Of a stretch of DNA of 64,000 bases, positions 16,773 to 24,859 are shown piece after piece. The stretch covers positions 124,001 to 188,000 of the forward strand of contig NZ_FOBF01000011.1 of the NCBI RefSeq assembly GCF_900109355.1, in the 5' to 3' direction. The position numbers and the translations under genes were made by a program. The DNA comes from Nonomuraea pusilla (GTDB lineage Bacteria > Actinomycetota > Actinomycetes > Streptosporangiales > Streptosporangiaceae). The notes below the pieces were generated by a model. It was not told where the DNA came from. It was given only the letters and a program-made list of their open reading frames with translations, and made no database searches. How positions within the stretch are numbered: the first letter of the stretch is position 1; each line of letters starts with the position of its first letter.

Positions 16773-17261
16773 CTACCGGTCCTCCGCCGCGGCCTTGACG
16801 TGCCGGTTGCGCAGCTCGATGAGACGGCTCATGTAGCGGCGCAGGACGAGCGCCTCGGCGAGCGCCCCCAGCGGCCCCGCCGGGGCGGAGAACTCGACGA
16901 CGTCGCGCATGAGGGTCCCCGCCGCGCCGCCGTTCCCGTCGCCCGTGCCGTACGCCGCGAAGTGGTGCTCGTGCCGCCAGTGCCGGAACGGCCCGGTCAC
17001 CTGCTCGTCCACGAAGAACCGCGGCCGGTGCCAGGCGCTGATCAGCGAGGTGAGCCGCCACGGCAGGCCGAAGTGCGTGGCCTGCCAGGTGACCCGGTCG
17101 CCGAGGGCGAGGCGGCCCGAGGTGACGCCGGCGACCGCCCGCTCGCGGGAGCGGCTCATGGACGACGTGTGCACCTCGACCGACAGCGAGACGTCGAAGA
17201 CCGCCGCGGGCGGCGCGAGGACGACCGTGCTCACCTCGAAACGGACCACACGGACGATCAT
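16773..17261 (-). CDS. SRPBCC-family (START-like) protein
   Basis: This 162-residue protein is of the SRPBCC/polyketide-cyclase-like ligand-binding fold. It begins with FEVSTVVLAPPAAVFDV and continues with the long-strand pattern around RVTWQATHFGLPWRLTS, GPFRHWRHEHHF and TLMRDVVEFSAPAGPLGALAE. The C-terminal helix ends in RRYMSRLIELRN. Similar proteins bind hydrophobic ligands; many in actinomycetes have no assigned role. Its neighbours (HxlR upstream, S9 peptidase upstream on the same strand 39 bp away) give no clear pathway. Confidence 0.75.
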   Translation of the reverse strand: MIVRVVRFEVSTVVLAPPAAVFDVSLSVEVHTSSMSRSRERAVAGVTSGRLALGDRVTWQATHFGLPWRLTSLISAWHRPRFFVDEQVTGPFRHWRHEHHFAAYGTGDGNGGAAGTLMRDVVEFSAPAGPLGALAEALVLRRYMSRLIELRNRHVKAAAEDR

Positions 17262-17300
17262 CGCACGGCGCCCGGCCGGGAGGCGGCGGGGGAGGACCGC

Positions 17301-19388
17301 CTAGCGGGCCGGCGGGAGGTGGCGGCGGAGGAAGTCGAGCTGGTGCAGGAGCATCCCCGCGAACACCGTCTCGTCCGACGTCGGGGCGTGGCCGGAGCCG
17401 GCCAGCGGCAGCACCTCGTGCGGGCGGCCCGCCGCCAGCAGCGCCGCCGACAGCCGCAGCGTCCCCGCGGCGAACACGTTGTCGTCGGCCAGCCCGTGGA
17501 CGAGCAGCAGCGGCCTGGACAGCCGGTGCGCCTCCCGCAGAGTGGAGCAGGCGTCGTACCGGCCGGGATGCTCGGCGGGATGGCCGAGGAAGCGCTCGCG
17601 CCAGTGCGTGTCGTACAGGCGCTGGTCGCTCACCCCCGCCCCCGCGACGGCGGCGTGGAAGACGTCGGGACGGCGCAGCACGGCGGCGACGGCCAGCGTC
17701 CCCGAGAACGACCAGCCGCGTACGGCGACCCGCCCGAGGTCCAGCTCGGGGCGCCGCTCCGCGACCGCGAGCAGCGCGGCCACCTGGTCGTCCAGCACGG
17801 GGCCCAGGATGTCGCCGTGCACCTCGCGCTCCCAGGCGGGGCCGCGCCCGGGGGTGCCGCTGCCGTCGGTGACGAGCACCGCGAAGCCCTGCTCGGCGAA
17901 CCACTGCGACACGAACGTCATGGGCGCCTGCTCGGCGGTGACCCGCTGCAGGGCGGGCCCCGCGTACGGGTCGACGAGCACGGGCAGCGCCGGGTCGCCG
18001 GGACGGTGCCAGGACGGCAGCAGCAGGTGACTGCGCAGCTCGCGCCGGGTGGTCACGAGGGCCGTACGGCGCAGCTCCAGCAGGGGGCGCTCGGCGTAGG
18101 AGGCGACGCGCACGCCGGGGCGGCCGGGGCGCAGCACCGTCACCTCGGCGCCGGGGCGGGCGGCGGTGCGGGCGGACAGCACGAGCGTCCCGTGCCGCAG
18201 CACGCCCGTGTGCACGCCCGGCGCGGACGTGAGCCGCTCGGGACGGCCGCCGGGGCGGCACCTCCACACGTGGGTCTCGGTGGGGTCGGAGGACGCCGTG
18301 AACAGCACGTCGTCGCCGTCCACGGAGAGGATCTCGCGCACCTGCAGCCCCTGCGGGGTGGCGGGGACGCCGTCGAAGGTCAGGCAGCGCGTGCCGTCCT
18401 CGTCGGCGTGCGCCGCCAGCGCGCCCCCCGCGGTGCGGGCGGGCGCGCCGGGCAGCAGGTGCACCCAGTGCTCGTCGCGTTGGACGGCCAGCCGCACGGT
18501 CCGCCCGGTGCCGGGGTCGATCGCGTACGTGACGACGGCGCGCTGGTCCCGGCTCTGCACGGCCAGGTACGGCCCGTGGGCGTCCCAGCCGGCCGCCACC
18601 AGGTACTCGTGGGCCAGGCGGTCCCACGGCACCTCGGTGCGCCGGCCGTCGAGCGTGACGATCCAGAGGGTGACGTCGGCGTTGGCCGTGCCCGCCGCCG
18701 GGTAGCGCACGGCCCGCGGCGGCCGCGCCGGGTCGGACGGGTCGGCGACGTGCCACAGCGCGACGGGGCTCTCGTCCACCCTGGCGACCAGCAGCCGGGA
18801 GCCGTCGGGCGACCACCAGTAGCCCCGGGTGCGGCCCATCGACTCGCGGGCGGCGTGCTCGGCGACGCCGAACCGCACCTCGGGGCCGTCGGGCTCGGCG
18901 AGGACGCGGTCGGCGGACCCGTCGGCCTCGGCCACGCGCAGCGCGCCGCCGCTCAGGTAGGCGACGCGGCGGCCGGACGGGTCGGGGCGCGGCTCCGACG
19001 CCCGGCCGGCCGTGGGGAGCGTCCTGTCCGCGCCGGAGGGCACGTCCACGACGTGGAGCTCGCCTTCCAGCGTGTACGCGGCCAGGCCGCCCGCGTCGTC
19101 GGTGGCGTACGCGCCGATGCCGGCCCCGGAACGGCTGCCGGGGCCGGCGACCAGCCGCTCGGCGGCGGTGTCCAGGTCGAGCTCCCACAGGCAGGTGGCG
19201 GGGTCGTCGCCGGAGCGGCTGCGCAGGAAGAGCACCGCGCGGCCGTCGCGGACGACGGTGAAGCCGGAGGGCGCCCCGAGGCTGAAGCGGCGGGTCCTGG
19301 CGAACTGCCGGGGAAGCCCGGTCGCCGCGTCGCGTCCAGGGGCGTCGGGGTCGTGGGGAGCGGCTGGGTGCCGGGGGTTGACGGGCAT
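17301..19388 (-). CDS. S9 family prolyl oligopeptidase (DPP-IV-like)
   Basis: This is a 695-residue serine peptidase. The N-terminal two thirds resemble the DPP-IV beta-propeller domain. The C-terminal alpha/beta hydrolase domain carries nucleophile S560 in GWSFSG (the family usually has GWSYGG), D635 in HGLADDNV and H667 in GSGHAP. No signal peptide is apparent, so a cytoplasmic location is likely, with removal of N-terminal dipeptides or degradation of short peptides. ATG 19388 has GAGAGGA eight bases upstream; the longer open frame is not supported. The gene is monocistronic or leads into the SRPBCC gene. Confidence 0.87.
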   Translation of the reverse strand: MPVNPRHPAAPHDPDAPGRDAATGLPRQFARTRRFSLGAPSGFTVVRDGRAVLFLRSRSGDDPATCLWELDLDTAAERLVAGPGSRSGAGIGAYATDDAGGLAAYTLEGELHVVDVPSGADRTLPTAGRASEPRPDPSGRRVAYLSGGALRVAEADGSADRVLAEPDGPEVRFGVAEHAARESMGRTRGYWWSPDGSRLLVARVDESPVALWHVADPSDPARPPRAVRYPAAGTANADVTLWIVTLDGRRTEVPWDRLAHEYLVAAGWDAHGPYLAVQSRDQRAVVTYAIDPGTGRTVRLAVQRDEHWVHLLPGAPARTAGGALAAHADEDGTRCLTFDGVPATPQGLQVREILSVDGDDVLFTASSDPTETHVWRCRPGGRPERLTSAPGVHTGVLRHGTLVLSARTAARPGAEVTVLRPGRPGVRVASYAERPLLELRRTALVTTRRELRSHLLLPSWHRPGDPALPVLVDPYAGPALQRVTAEQAPMTFVSQWFAEQGFAVLVTDGSGTPGRGPAWEREVHGDILGPVLDDQVAALLAVAERRPELDLGRVAVRGWSFSGTLAVAAVLRRPDVFHAAVAGAGVSDQRLYDTHWRERFLGHPAEHPGRYDACSTLREAHRLSRPLLLVHGLADDNVFAAGTLRLSAALLAAGRPHEVLPLAGSGHAPTSDETVFAGMLLHQLDFLRRHLPPAR

Positions 19389-19581
19389 GCCGAAGGTCCT
19401 CTCGGGGAGACGCGGGATGCGGGCACGCGTCGAGGACGCGGCCCGCGGTGGGGGAGTGGTGCGATCGAGACCGGCGGCCGGTGTGCCGGGGATCCGCCGG
19501 AGGCGGTGGGGCCGGGCCCGTGCCTGTGAGGCTTCCGCCGAGCCGCTCGCCGGGCCTTCGCCTGCGATCGAGCGGTGCGGC

Positions 19582-19594
19582 ATTGTAGGTACAA
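19582..19594 (-). promoter_or_regulatory. Candidate -10 element and small palindrome for S9 peptidase
   Basis: On the minus strand TACAAT forms a good -10 hexamer, embedded in the palindrome TTGTA-GG-TACAA (19583-19594). It lies about 190 bp upstream of the peptidase start, in a 242-bp gap that holds no gene. No matching -35 element is obvious. Confidence 0.4.
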
Positions 19595-19630
19595 GATCGC
19601 AAAAAGCGCAAACGCCGCCCGGGGCGGACG

Positions 19631-20257
19631 TCAGAGGATGAAGAAGATGAACAGGACGCAGACCACGACGTTGAGCAGCCACCCATGGCCGTTCATCCAG
19701 TCACGCACCTGCGGCATCGCCCGCACGGCGCGCCGGTGGAAGACCAGGTAGGCCAGCAGCGGCAGGGCCGCGATGAGCAGCGTCGCCACGAGGAAGGGGA
19801 GGGCGGCGACGGCGGGCAGGTCGTGCTGCGTCAGGTGCACGCCGACGGTGAGCATCGCCATGATGTCGGTCGGCATGACGAGGATCAGCAGCAGCCCGGT
19901 GGTGAACGCCCGGTCGGGCCCGGCGTCGAGCAGCGTGCCGAGCCAGGCGGGCGGCTCCGACGTCTCACGTCCGAGGTAGTTCTTGACGGCGAAGGCGATC
20001 AGCAGGCCGACCAGGGCCACCTGGACGAGCGCGCCGACCGAGCCGGGGTCGGCCGGGTCGCCCAGCGTGACGGCGCCGCCGAGGAGCCCGGCGAGCCAGC
20101 GGGCGATCGCGGTGCCGATGACGGCGGCGATCGCGACGCCGGCGAGGTAGGCGAGCGACATCCGCACCGCCTGCCGGTGGGTCACCAGGATGATCGCCGT
20201 CATGATCTGGGGGCCCGCCATCATGGTGACGGCGAGCGGCAGCACCTGCAGGTCCAT
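19631..20257 (-). CDS. SfLAP/GAP-family membrane protein
   Basis: This 208-residue protein has about six hydrophobic segments and matches the actinobacterial GAP (Sap, sulfolipid-1-addressing protein) family. Members resemble LysE-type transporters and, in mycobacteria, help export lipids. Features are LPLAVTMMAGPQIMTAIILV at the N-terminus, a charged middle loop (NYLGRETSEPPAWLG) and a very hydrophobic C-terminus ending LFIFFIL. ATG 20257 has GGAAGG upstream. It shares strand with the DUF7144-type gene upstream but a 100-bp gap separates them. The transported molecule is unknown. Confidence 0.7.
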   Translation of the reverse strand: MDLQVLPLAVTMMAGPQIMTAIILVTHRQAVRMSLAYLAGVAIAAVIGTAIARWLAGLLGGAVTLGDPADPGSVGALVQVALVGLLIAFAVKNYLGRETSEPPAWLGTLLDAGPDRAFTTGLLLILVMPTDIMAMLTVGVHLTQHDLPAVAALPFLVATLLIAALPLLAYLVFHRRAVRAMPQVRDWMNGHGWLLNVVVCVLFIFFIL

Positions 20258-20359
20258 CGGCGCCCTTCCGTCGCGTCGCTCCGGCGCCCGTGGGACGGGC
20301 GGCACGGCGGGCCACGGCCCGCCGTGCGCCTGCCGGCCGCGCCGTCCGCGCGTGCCCGT

Positions 20360-20875
20360 CTACATCATGGGGCGGTTGAGTGCCCGCATCTCCCGGCCGT
20401 GGACGGCCAGGGCGTAGATCACCAGAGCGTCGACGATCATGACGATCAGCGACCAGAGCGGGTAGGCGGGGAACCAGGCGAAGTTGACGATCGCCTGGAT
20501 GGTCGCCAGCGCGATGCCGACCACCCGTCCCCAGGTCTGCCCGGCGATGATCGCCGCGCCCGCGAGGGCCACGATGACGCCCATGATCAGGTGGACCCAC
20601 CCCCACGCCGTGAGGCTGGCCGGGATCGCGAGGCCACCCCTCGTGATGAGGTAGAAGCCGCTGTTGAAGAGCGCGACGAGCCCCATGACGGCCTGGAAGC
20701 AGCCGACGACGATCATCGCGACGCCGGCGAACATGACCCAGCCCGCCCAGCCGGTGACCTGGGCCGGCTCCTCCGTCTCAGCCCGGGCGGGCCCCGGACG
20801 CTGCTGGGGCACGGTGGGCGGCACCTGCTGCTCCCTGGCCGTCGGCTGTGTCTGCGCGTAGCGCGGGTCTTCCAT
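20360..20875 (-). CDS. DUF7144-type four-helix membrane protein
   Basis: This 171-residue protein has a proline- and glutamine-rich cytoplasmic N-terminus (about 40 residues) and then four membrane helices. GWVMFAGVAMIVVGCFQ, VALFNSGFYLITRGGL, TAWGWVHLIMGVIVAL and FPAYPLWSLIVMIVDALVIY match the pattern of the actinobacterial family DUF7144. ATG 20875 has GGAAGGAG eight bases upstream. Members are often near stress genes; no biochemical function is known to me. It faces away from the methyltransferase leader at 21120. Confidence 0.75.
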   Translation of the reverse strand: MEDPRYAQTQPTAREQQVPPTVPQQRPGPARAETEEPAQVTGWAGWVMFAGVAMIVVGCFQAVMGLVALFNSGFYLITRGGLAIPASLTAWGWVHLIMGVIVALAGAAIIAGQTWGRVVGIALATIQAIVNFAWFPAYPLWSLIVMIVDALVIYALAVHGREMRALNRPMM

Positions 20876-21119
20876 GGTCGGCTCCTTCCGTAGCCGCGCC
20901 TCCGGGCCGGTGCGCCGGAGACGGTTGACGCCTACCCCAGCAGTCACCCCAGGCCTCACAAAATGCACTAAAACTGCACAAACTAGACAGAGGTTTGGTG
21001 TGGTGAGGAGAGCATCGCCGCCGCCCGGCCCTGATCGTCCTGACCAGGGTGATCCTCGCCGTGCGGGGGGTAGACCGGGCAAAACCCGGGTCCCGCGCGG
21101 GCGGCGCGGGCCCCGCTTT

Positions 21120-21262
21120 GGTACTGTTGCCGTCCCAGACGTGATCGTCCCCAGGAGGTGAGACCCATTACCGCTGTGTCAGGCTGGGTGCTCCCCTCCA
21201 GAGAACGGTCCACGGGAAACAGGTGACCGCGGGAGCGCCCATCGGCTTTCCGAAAGGCTCCC
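21120..21262 (+). promoter_or_regulatory. Structured mRNA leader with possible leader peptide
   Basis: A TACTGT -10-like hexamer (about 21121-21126) precedes a very strong ribosome-binding site AGGAGGTGAG (about 21154-21163). A short frame follows from ATT or GTG and ends at the TGA in AACAGGTGA. Stems can form between GGGTGCTCCC (21186-21195) and GGGAGCGCCC (21231-21240), with CGGTC/GACCG nested inside. The methyltransferase ATG follows at 21263. This looks like an attenuation or leader-peptide device. The 20876-21119 part of the gap shows nothing else. Confidence 0.45.
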
Positions 21263-22075
21263 ATGTCGCTTTCCTGCTCACCTTCCGCCACGTCCGCGCT
21301 CGTCGCCAGGCTCCGCGCCGCCGGCTGCGTCTTCGCCGAGGACGAGGCCGAGCTCCTCATCGCCGCCGCCCGCACCCCTGACGACCTCGACGCCATGGTC
21401 GAGCTGCGCGTCGCGGGCCGGCCCCTCGAACACCTCGTCGGCTGGGCCGAGTTCCGGGGCCTGCGCGTGGCCGTCGAACCCGGCGTCTTCGTCCCCCGGC
21501 CCCGCTCCGAGTTCCTCGTCGAGCAGGCCGCGCGCCTCGCGCGGGCGGCGGCGCCGGACGGGCGCGCGCCCGTCGTGCTCGACCTGTGCTGCGGGTCGGG
21601 GGCCATGGGCCTCGCCCTGCTGGCCGCGCTCGGCACGGCCGCCCTGCACGCCGCCGACCTCGACCCGGCCGCCGTCCGATGCGCCCGGCGCAACCTCACC
21701 CCCAGGGGCGGCCACGTCTACGAGGGCGACCTGTACGAGCCGCTGCCCGCCGCGCTCCGCGGCCGGGTGGACGTCCTGATCGCCAGCCCCCCGTACGTGC
21801 CGTCGGGCTCGATGGGCCTGCTGCCGCCCGAGGCGCGCCTGCACGAGCCCCTGGTGGCGCTCGACGGCGGCCCCGACGGCCTCGACGTCGTGCGCCGCGT
21901 CATCGCGGGCGCGCCCGGCTGGCTCGCGCCCGGCGGCCACCTGCTCGTGGAGACCAGCGCGCGGCAGGCGGAGGCGACGGCCGCGGCCCTCGCCGCGACG
22001 GGCCTCGCGGCCCGCGTCACCCGCAGCGACGAGTTCGACGCCACCGCCGTGGTCGGCACGAAGCCCGGCTCCTGA
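21263..22075 (+). CDS. Putative protein N5-glutamine methyltransferase (HemK-like)
   Basis: This 270-residue class I SAM-dependent methyltransferase is related to PrmC/HemK. The SAM motif I is VLDLCCGSGAMGLALL and the HemK-like VFVPRPRSEFLVEQA segment lies before it. The catalytic motif is ASPPYVPS, i.e. SPPY instead of the classical NPPY. Family members methylate the glutamine of GGQ in release factors; this shorter actinobacterial subgroup, with the altered motif, may have another substrate. ATG 21263 follows GAAAGG. The gene stands alone after a long structured leader. Confidence 0.8.
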   Translation: MSLSCSPSATSALVARLRAAGCVFAEDEAELLIAAARTPDDLDAMVELRVAGRPLEHLVGWAEFRGLRVAVEPGVFVPRPRSEFLVEQAARLARAAAPDGRAPVVLDLCCGSGAMGLALLAALGTAALHAADLDPAAVRCARRNLTPRGGHVYEGDLYEPLPAALRGRVDVLIASPPYVPSGSMGLLPPEARLHEPLVALDGGPDGLDVVRRVIAGAPGWLAPGGHLLVETSARQAEATAAALAATGLAARVTRSDEFDATAVVGTKPGS

Positions 22076-22129
22076 GCCGCGCCCCCGCGGCCCCTCGCCG
22101 GGTGAACACGCCGGACCGCCGAGCATATA

Positions 22130-22165
22130 AGGACCAACGGCACCTCCATTAGGGACTTCGTCCCC
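22130..22165 (+). promoter_or_regulatory. Paired DosR-like boxes before USP gene
   Basis: AGGACCAACGGCAC (22130-22143) and GGGACTTCGTCCCC (22152-22165) have centres exactly 22 bp apart and lie 70-100 bp before the universal stress gene. Each is a degenerate match to the local consensus GGGACCTTCGGCCC; the second is a tight GGGAC-TTC-GTCCC hairpin. Confidence 0.55.
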
Positions 22166-22201
22166 GGGCGCACCGCCCGTGCCGGACGGCTAATGGAGGT
22201 G
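22141..22201. repeat. 12-bp inverted repeat enclosing hairpins
   Basis: CACCTCCATTAG (22141-22152) and CTAATGGAGGTG (22190-22201) are perfect inverted copies. Two smaller hairpins lie between them, GGGAC-TTC-GTCCC and CGGGCG-CAC-CGCCCG. The right arm contains GGAGGTG just before the gene's own ribosome-binding site, so the RNA fold might mask translation. Confidence 0.6.
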
Positions 22202-22233
22202 GAGGGAAGTCCGCTGGCGAAGAGGAGATCGTG

Positions 22234-23070
22234 ATGGCCGGACGGATCGTGGTCGGAGTGGACGGTTCCGCCCCGGCGACGGCAGCGGTCGAGTGGGCCG
22301 CCGACGACGCCAGACGCAGGAACCTCGGGCTGCGGCTCGTCCACGTGTGCGAGCAGTGGCCGCACGCCGTGGGCGGCACCAAGTACTGCGCGGGGGCGCT
22401 GGAGGCCGCCGCCGACCGGGCACGCCAGATCGCCCCCGGCGTCGACGTCGTCACCGACCTGCTGGCGGGCAACGTCATCGAGGACCTCGTCCGCGAGTCC
22501 ACGACCGCCGACAGCACGGTGCTGGGCAGCCGCGGGCTCGGCGGGTTCACCGGCATGGTGCTCGGCTCCGTCGGCATGGGCGTGGCCGGGCACGGCGCGG
22601 GCCCCGTCGTCATCGTGCGCGGCGCCGGGCCCGTCCACGGGCGGGTCCTCGTCGGGTACGACGGCTCCGAGCACTCCGACGCCGCCATGCGCTACGCCTT
22701 CGAGCAGGCCCGCGCCCGCAAGGCGCAACTGCACGTCGTCTACGCCTGGGAGATGCCGATCCTGTCCCCGTACGCCGCCGCCTACAGCAGCCTGGTGGAG
22801 GAGGCCTTCGAGGAGGAGTCGCGCAAGGCGCGCGAGCGCGTCGTCCCCTGGCGGGAGAAGAACCCCGACGTCGAGTGCGTCGACGAAGGGCTGTGCGAGC
22901 ACCCCGCCGCCGCCCTCATCAGGGCGTCGGAGTCGGCCGACCTGGTGGTCGTGGGCACGCGCGGCATGGGCGGGTTCGCGTCGGCGGTGCTCGGCTCCGT
23001 GAGCCACGCCGTCCTGCACCACGTTCACTGCCCGGTGGCCGTCGTACGGCCGCGGGAGGAGGAGTCATGA
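22234..23070 (+). CDS. Universal stress protein, two tandem Usp domains
   Basis: This cytoplasmic protein of about 278 residues has two UspA folds. Domain 1 starts IVVGVDGSAPAT and ends with the ATP-binding pattern LGSRGLGGFTGMVLGSVGMGVA. Domain 2 starts VLVGYDGSEHSD and ends GTRGMGGFASAVLGSVSHAVL. Both carry the G-2x-G-9x-G(S/T) nucleotide-binding signature. ATG 22234 has GAGGAG six bases upstream. The following CBS-domain gene overlaps it by ATGA, so the two are co-translated. Tandem Usp proteins are hallmark members of DosR dormancy regulons, and paired DosR-like boxes lie upstream. Confidence 0.92.
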   Translation: MAGRIVVGVDGSAPATAAVEWAADDARRRNLGLRLVHVCEQWPHAVGGTKYCAGALEAAADRARQIAPGVDVVTDLLAGNVIEDLVRESTTADSTVLGSRGLGGFTGMVLGSVGMGVAGHGAGPVVIVRGAGPVHGRVLVGYDGSEHSDAAMRYAFEQARARKAQLHVVYAWEMPILSPYAAAYSSLVEEAFEEESRKARERVVPWREKNPDVECVDEGLCEHPAAALIRASESADLVVVGTRGMGGFASAVLGSVSHAVLHHVHCPVAVVRPREEES

Positions 23071-23534
23071 GTGTCGAGACGCTGACCGCCGAGCAGGTGA
23101 TGAGCCGCGTGCTCGTCGCGGTCAGGCCGGAGGAGTCGCCGCTGATGGCGTGGGAGCTGATGCGGCGCGCCGAGGTGCACCACCTGCCGGTCGTGGACGG
23201 GCAGCGGCTCCTCGGCATCCTCACCCGTGAGGACCTCGCGGGGTCCTGGTCGGGCGGGCCGCGCGAGCAGTCGAAGCGCCAGGTGCGCTCGCTCCTGGAG
23301 GGCGAGCGGCGCCCCCGGGTGCGGCCCGACTGCCCGCTGCCGCGCGTCGCCGCGATCATGCTGGACGCCGGGTGCGACGCCGTGCCCGTCGTCGCCGCGG
23401 AGGGCCTGGTCGGGCTCGTCACCGCGCGGGACGTGCTGATGGCGGTCGCCGGTCGCGCCGCCGCGCGGGAGGTCGCCGGCGAGGTCGTCACCGGGATGTT
23501 CCACCTCGAACCGGTGCTCCGCGTCAAGGAGTGA
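23067..23534 (+). CDS. CBS-domain pair protein
   Basis: This 155-residue protein consists of one CBS pair (Bateman module). CBS1 spans about residues 8-60 with VHHLPVVDGQRLLGILTREDL; CBS2 spans about 75-130 with CDAVPVVAAEGLVGLVTARDVLM. Such modules bind adenine nucleotides and sense energy charge; no effector domain is attached, so it may act by binding a partner. It overlaps the upstream Usp gene by ATGA. Unlike the three CBS proteins at 33.8-35.8 kb it lacks a BON domain. Confidence 0.88.
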   Translation: MSVETLTAEQVMSRVLVAVRPEESPLMAWELMRRAEVHHLPVVDGQRLLGILTREDLAGSWSGGPREQSKRQVRSLLEGERRPRVRPDCPLPRVAAIMLDAGCDAVPVVAAEGLVGLVTARDVLMAVAGRAAAREVAGEVVTGMFHLEPVLRVKE

Positions 23535-23678
23535 CGGCGGGCGGGAAGCCGGGCGCCCGCGGGGAGGCGCCTGGAGGAGGACGAGGACGCGTACTCGCCG
23601 CGCGCGTCCAGGAGCCGGCCGCCGCGCGGGCGGGCGGACGGCGGCGAGCAGACGGCAGGGTCGAGAGGGAGGCGCGTG

Positions 23679-24197
23679 ATGGACGCGCTCGTCGTGTACG
23701 AGTCGATGTTCGGCAACACCAAGCAGATCGCCGAGGCGGTGGCCGAGGGCCTGGCGACCAGGATGCGGGCGGAGGTGGCGGAGGTCGGCTCCGCGCCCGA
23801 CCTCATCGGCGACCAGGTCGCCCTCCTGGTGGTCGGCGGGCCCACGCACGCGTTCGGCATGAGCAGGGAGTCCACCCGGCAGTCCGCGGCGCAGCAGGCG
23901 CCCGGCGGCCTGGTCTCGAAGGGACGCGGGCTGCGCGAGTGGCTGGGCGGCCTCGGGTCGTCGTCGGCCACGCTGGCGTCGGCGGCGTTCGACACGCGGG
24001 TCTTCAAGCCGCGCATGCCGGGGTCGGCGGCGCGCGGCGCGGCCAAGCGGCTGCGCCGCGCCGGGATCAGGCTGGTCGCGCCGGCGCAGAGCTTCTACGT
24101 CGCGGGAACGCCGGGCCCGCTGCTGGACGGCGAGCTGGACCGCGCCCGCGCCTGGGGCGAGTCGCTCGCCGCCTCGGTCGCCGTCCCCACCCGCTGA
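23679..24197 (+). CDS. Flavodoxin-family protein
   Basis: This protein of about 172 residues has a flavodoxin fold. The FMN phosphate-binding loop is ESMFGNTKQIAEAV near the N-terminus, and the second FMN loop region is VVGGPTHAFGMSR. The middle (PRMPGSAARGAAKRLRRAG) is unusually basic. ATG 23679 has GGGAGG upstream; GTG 23676 is adjacent. Members of this group often accompany Usp genes in actinomycete stress loci and may act in low-potential electron transfer or quinone reduction. A hairpin with DosR-like boxes follows the stop. Confidence 0.82.
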   Translation: MDALVVYESMFGNTKQIAEAVAEGLATRMRAEVAEVGSAPDLIGDQVALLVVGGPTHAFGMSRESTRQSAAQQAPGGLVSKGRGLREWLGGLGSSSATLASAAFDTRVFKPRMPGSAARGAAKRLRRAGIRLVAPAQSFYVAGTPGPLLDGELDRARAWGESLAASVAVPTR

Positions 24198-24222
24198 CCC
24201 CCGCGCCGGACGTCTCCCCTGG

Positions 24223-24280
24223 CTGACGAAGGTCCCGGCGGGCAGGGCACAACGGCTCTGCCCGCCGGGACCGCCGCGTC
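24223..24280 (+). promoter_or_regulatory. Long hairpin carrying three phased DosR-like boxes
   Basis: A perfect 15-bp inverted repeat (24231-24245 and 24258-24272) lies between the flavodoxin stop and the next Usp gene. Over it fall three box-like 14-mers with centres 22 bp apart: CTGACGAAGGTCCC (24223), GGGCACAACGGCTC (24245) and GGGACCGCCGCGTC (24267). The element may be both terminator and DosR site. Confidence 0.5.
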
Positions 24281-24293
24281 GGACGATGGAGCC

Positions 24294-24791
24294 ATGACAC
24301 GCATCGTGGTGGGCGCGGACGGCGGCCCCGGCTCGGAGGCCGCGCTGATGTGGGCGGCGGCCGAGACGGAGCGCCGCGGGGGACGGCTCGTGATCGTGCA
24401 CGCCTGGGAGAGCCGGGCGGAGCAGCTGGCCGCCTACGCCCCCCACCCGGCGGGGGCGGAGCCCGGACGCCGGCGCGCCTGGGAGAGCGCGGCGCTCACG
24501 CGGGCCGTCCACACGGTGGAGGACGCGTTCCCGGGCCTGCCGGTCGAGCCGCTGCTCGTCCTGGGACGGCCGGAGACGGCGCTGCTGCAGGCAGCCAGGG
24601 GCGCCGACCTGCTCGTGCTCGGCTCGGCCGCCCACCGGGCGGGTGACGGCAGGCTGGGCGCCGTGCTGCTCTCCTGCCTGCGCTGGCCGCCCTGCCCGGT
24701 CACGGTCGTCCCCGCGGACCATGTGGCCGCGCCGCGCGACCCCCTGGCCGGGCTGCTGACCGAGCCGGTGAGCCGGCTCGCAGCCCGGTAG
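24294..24791 (+). CDS. Universal stress protein, single Usp domain
   Basis: This 165-residue UspA-fold protein starts with IVVGADGGPGSEAALMWAA. The C-terminal nucleotide site is weaker than in its paralogues: the usual GSRGxGG is replaced by LGSAAHRAGDGRLGAVLLS. Nucleotide binding may therefore be reduced. The start ATG 24294 is close to the hairpin and boxes upstream. About 65 bp downstream begins the end of a convergent small coiled-coil gene. Confidence 0.83.
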   Translation: MTRIVVGADGGPGSEAALMWAAAETERRGGRLVIVHAWESRAEQLAAYAPHPAGAEPGRRRAWESAALTRAVHTVEDAFPGLPVEPLLVLGRPETALLQAARGADLLVLGSAAHRAGDGRLGAVLLSCLRWPPCPVTVVPADHVAAPRDPLAGLLTEPVSRLAAR

Positions 24792-24859
24792 GGCGGCAGG
24801 TGGGGCCCGCGGTTCCTCAGGGGAGCCCGGGCCGGGGCGGTGGGCCGGGCCGGCCTCGG

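Noticed and set aside
19380..19400. DosR-box-like GCCGAAGGTCCT at the start of the S9 peptidase gene
   Set aside because: It overlaps the Shine-Dalgarno sequence and start codon, has no phased partner and is far from the island; chance match driven by GAGAGGACC.
16683..19529. Very long plus-strand frame (about 950 codons) opposite the S9 peptidase
   Set aside because: Composition is Arg/Gly/His-rich shadow coding caused by high GC; the minus-strand S9 peptidase explains the region.
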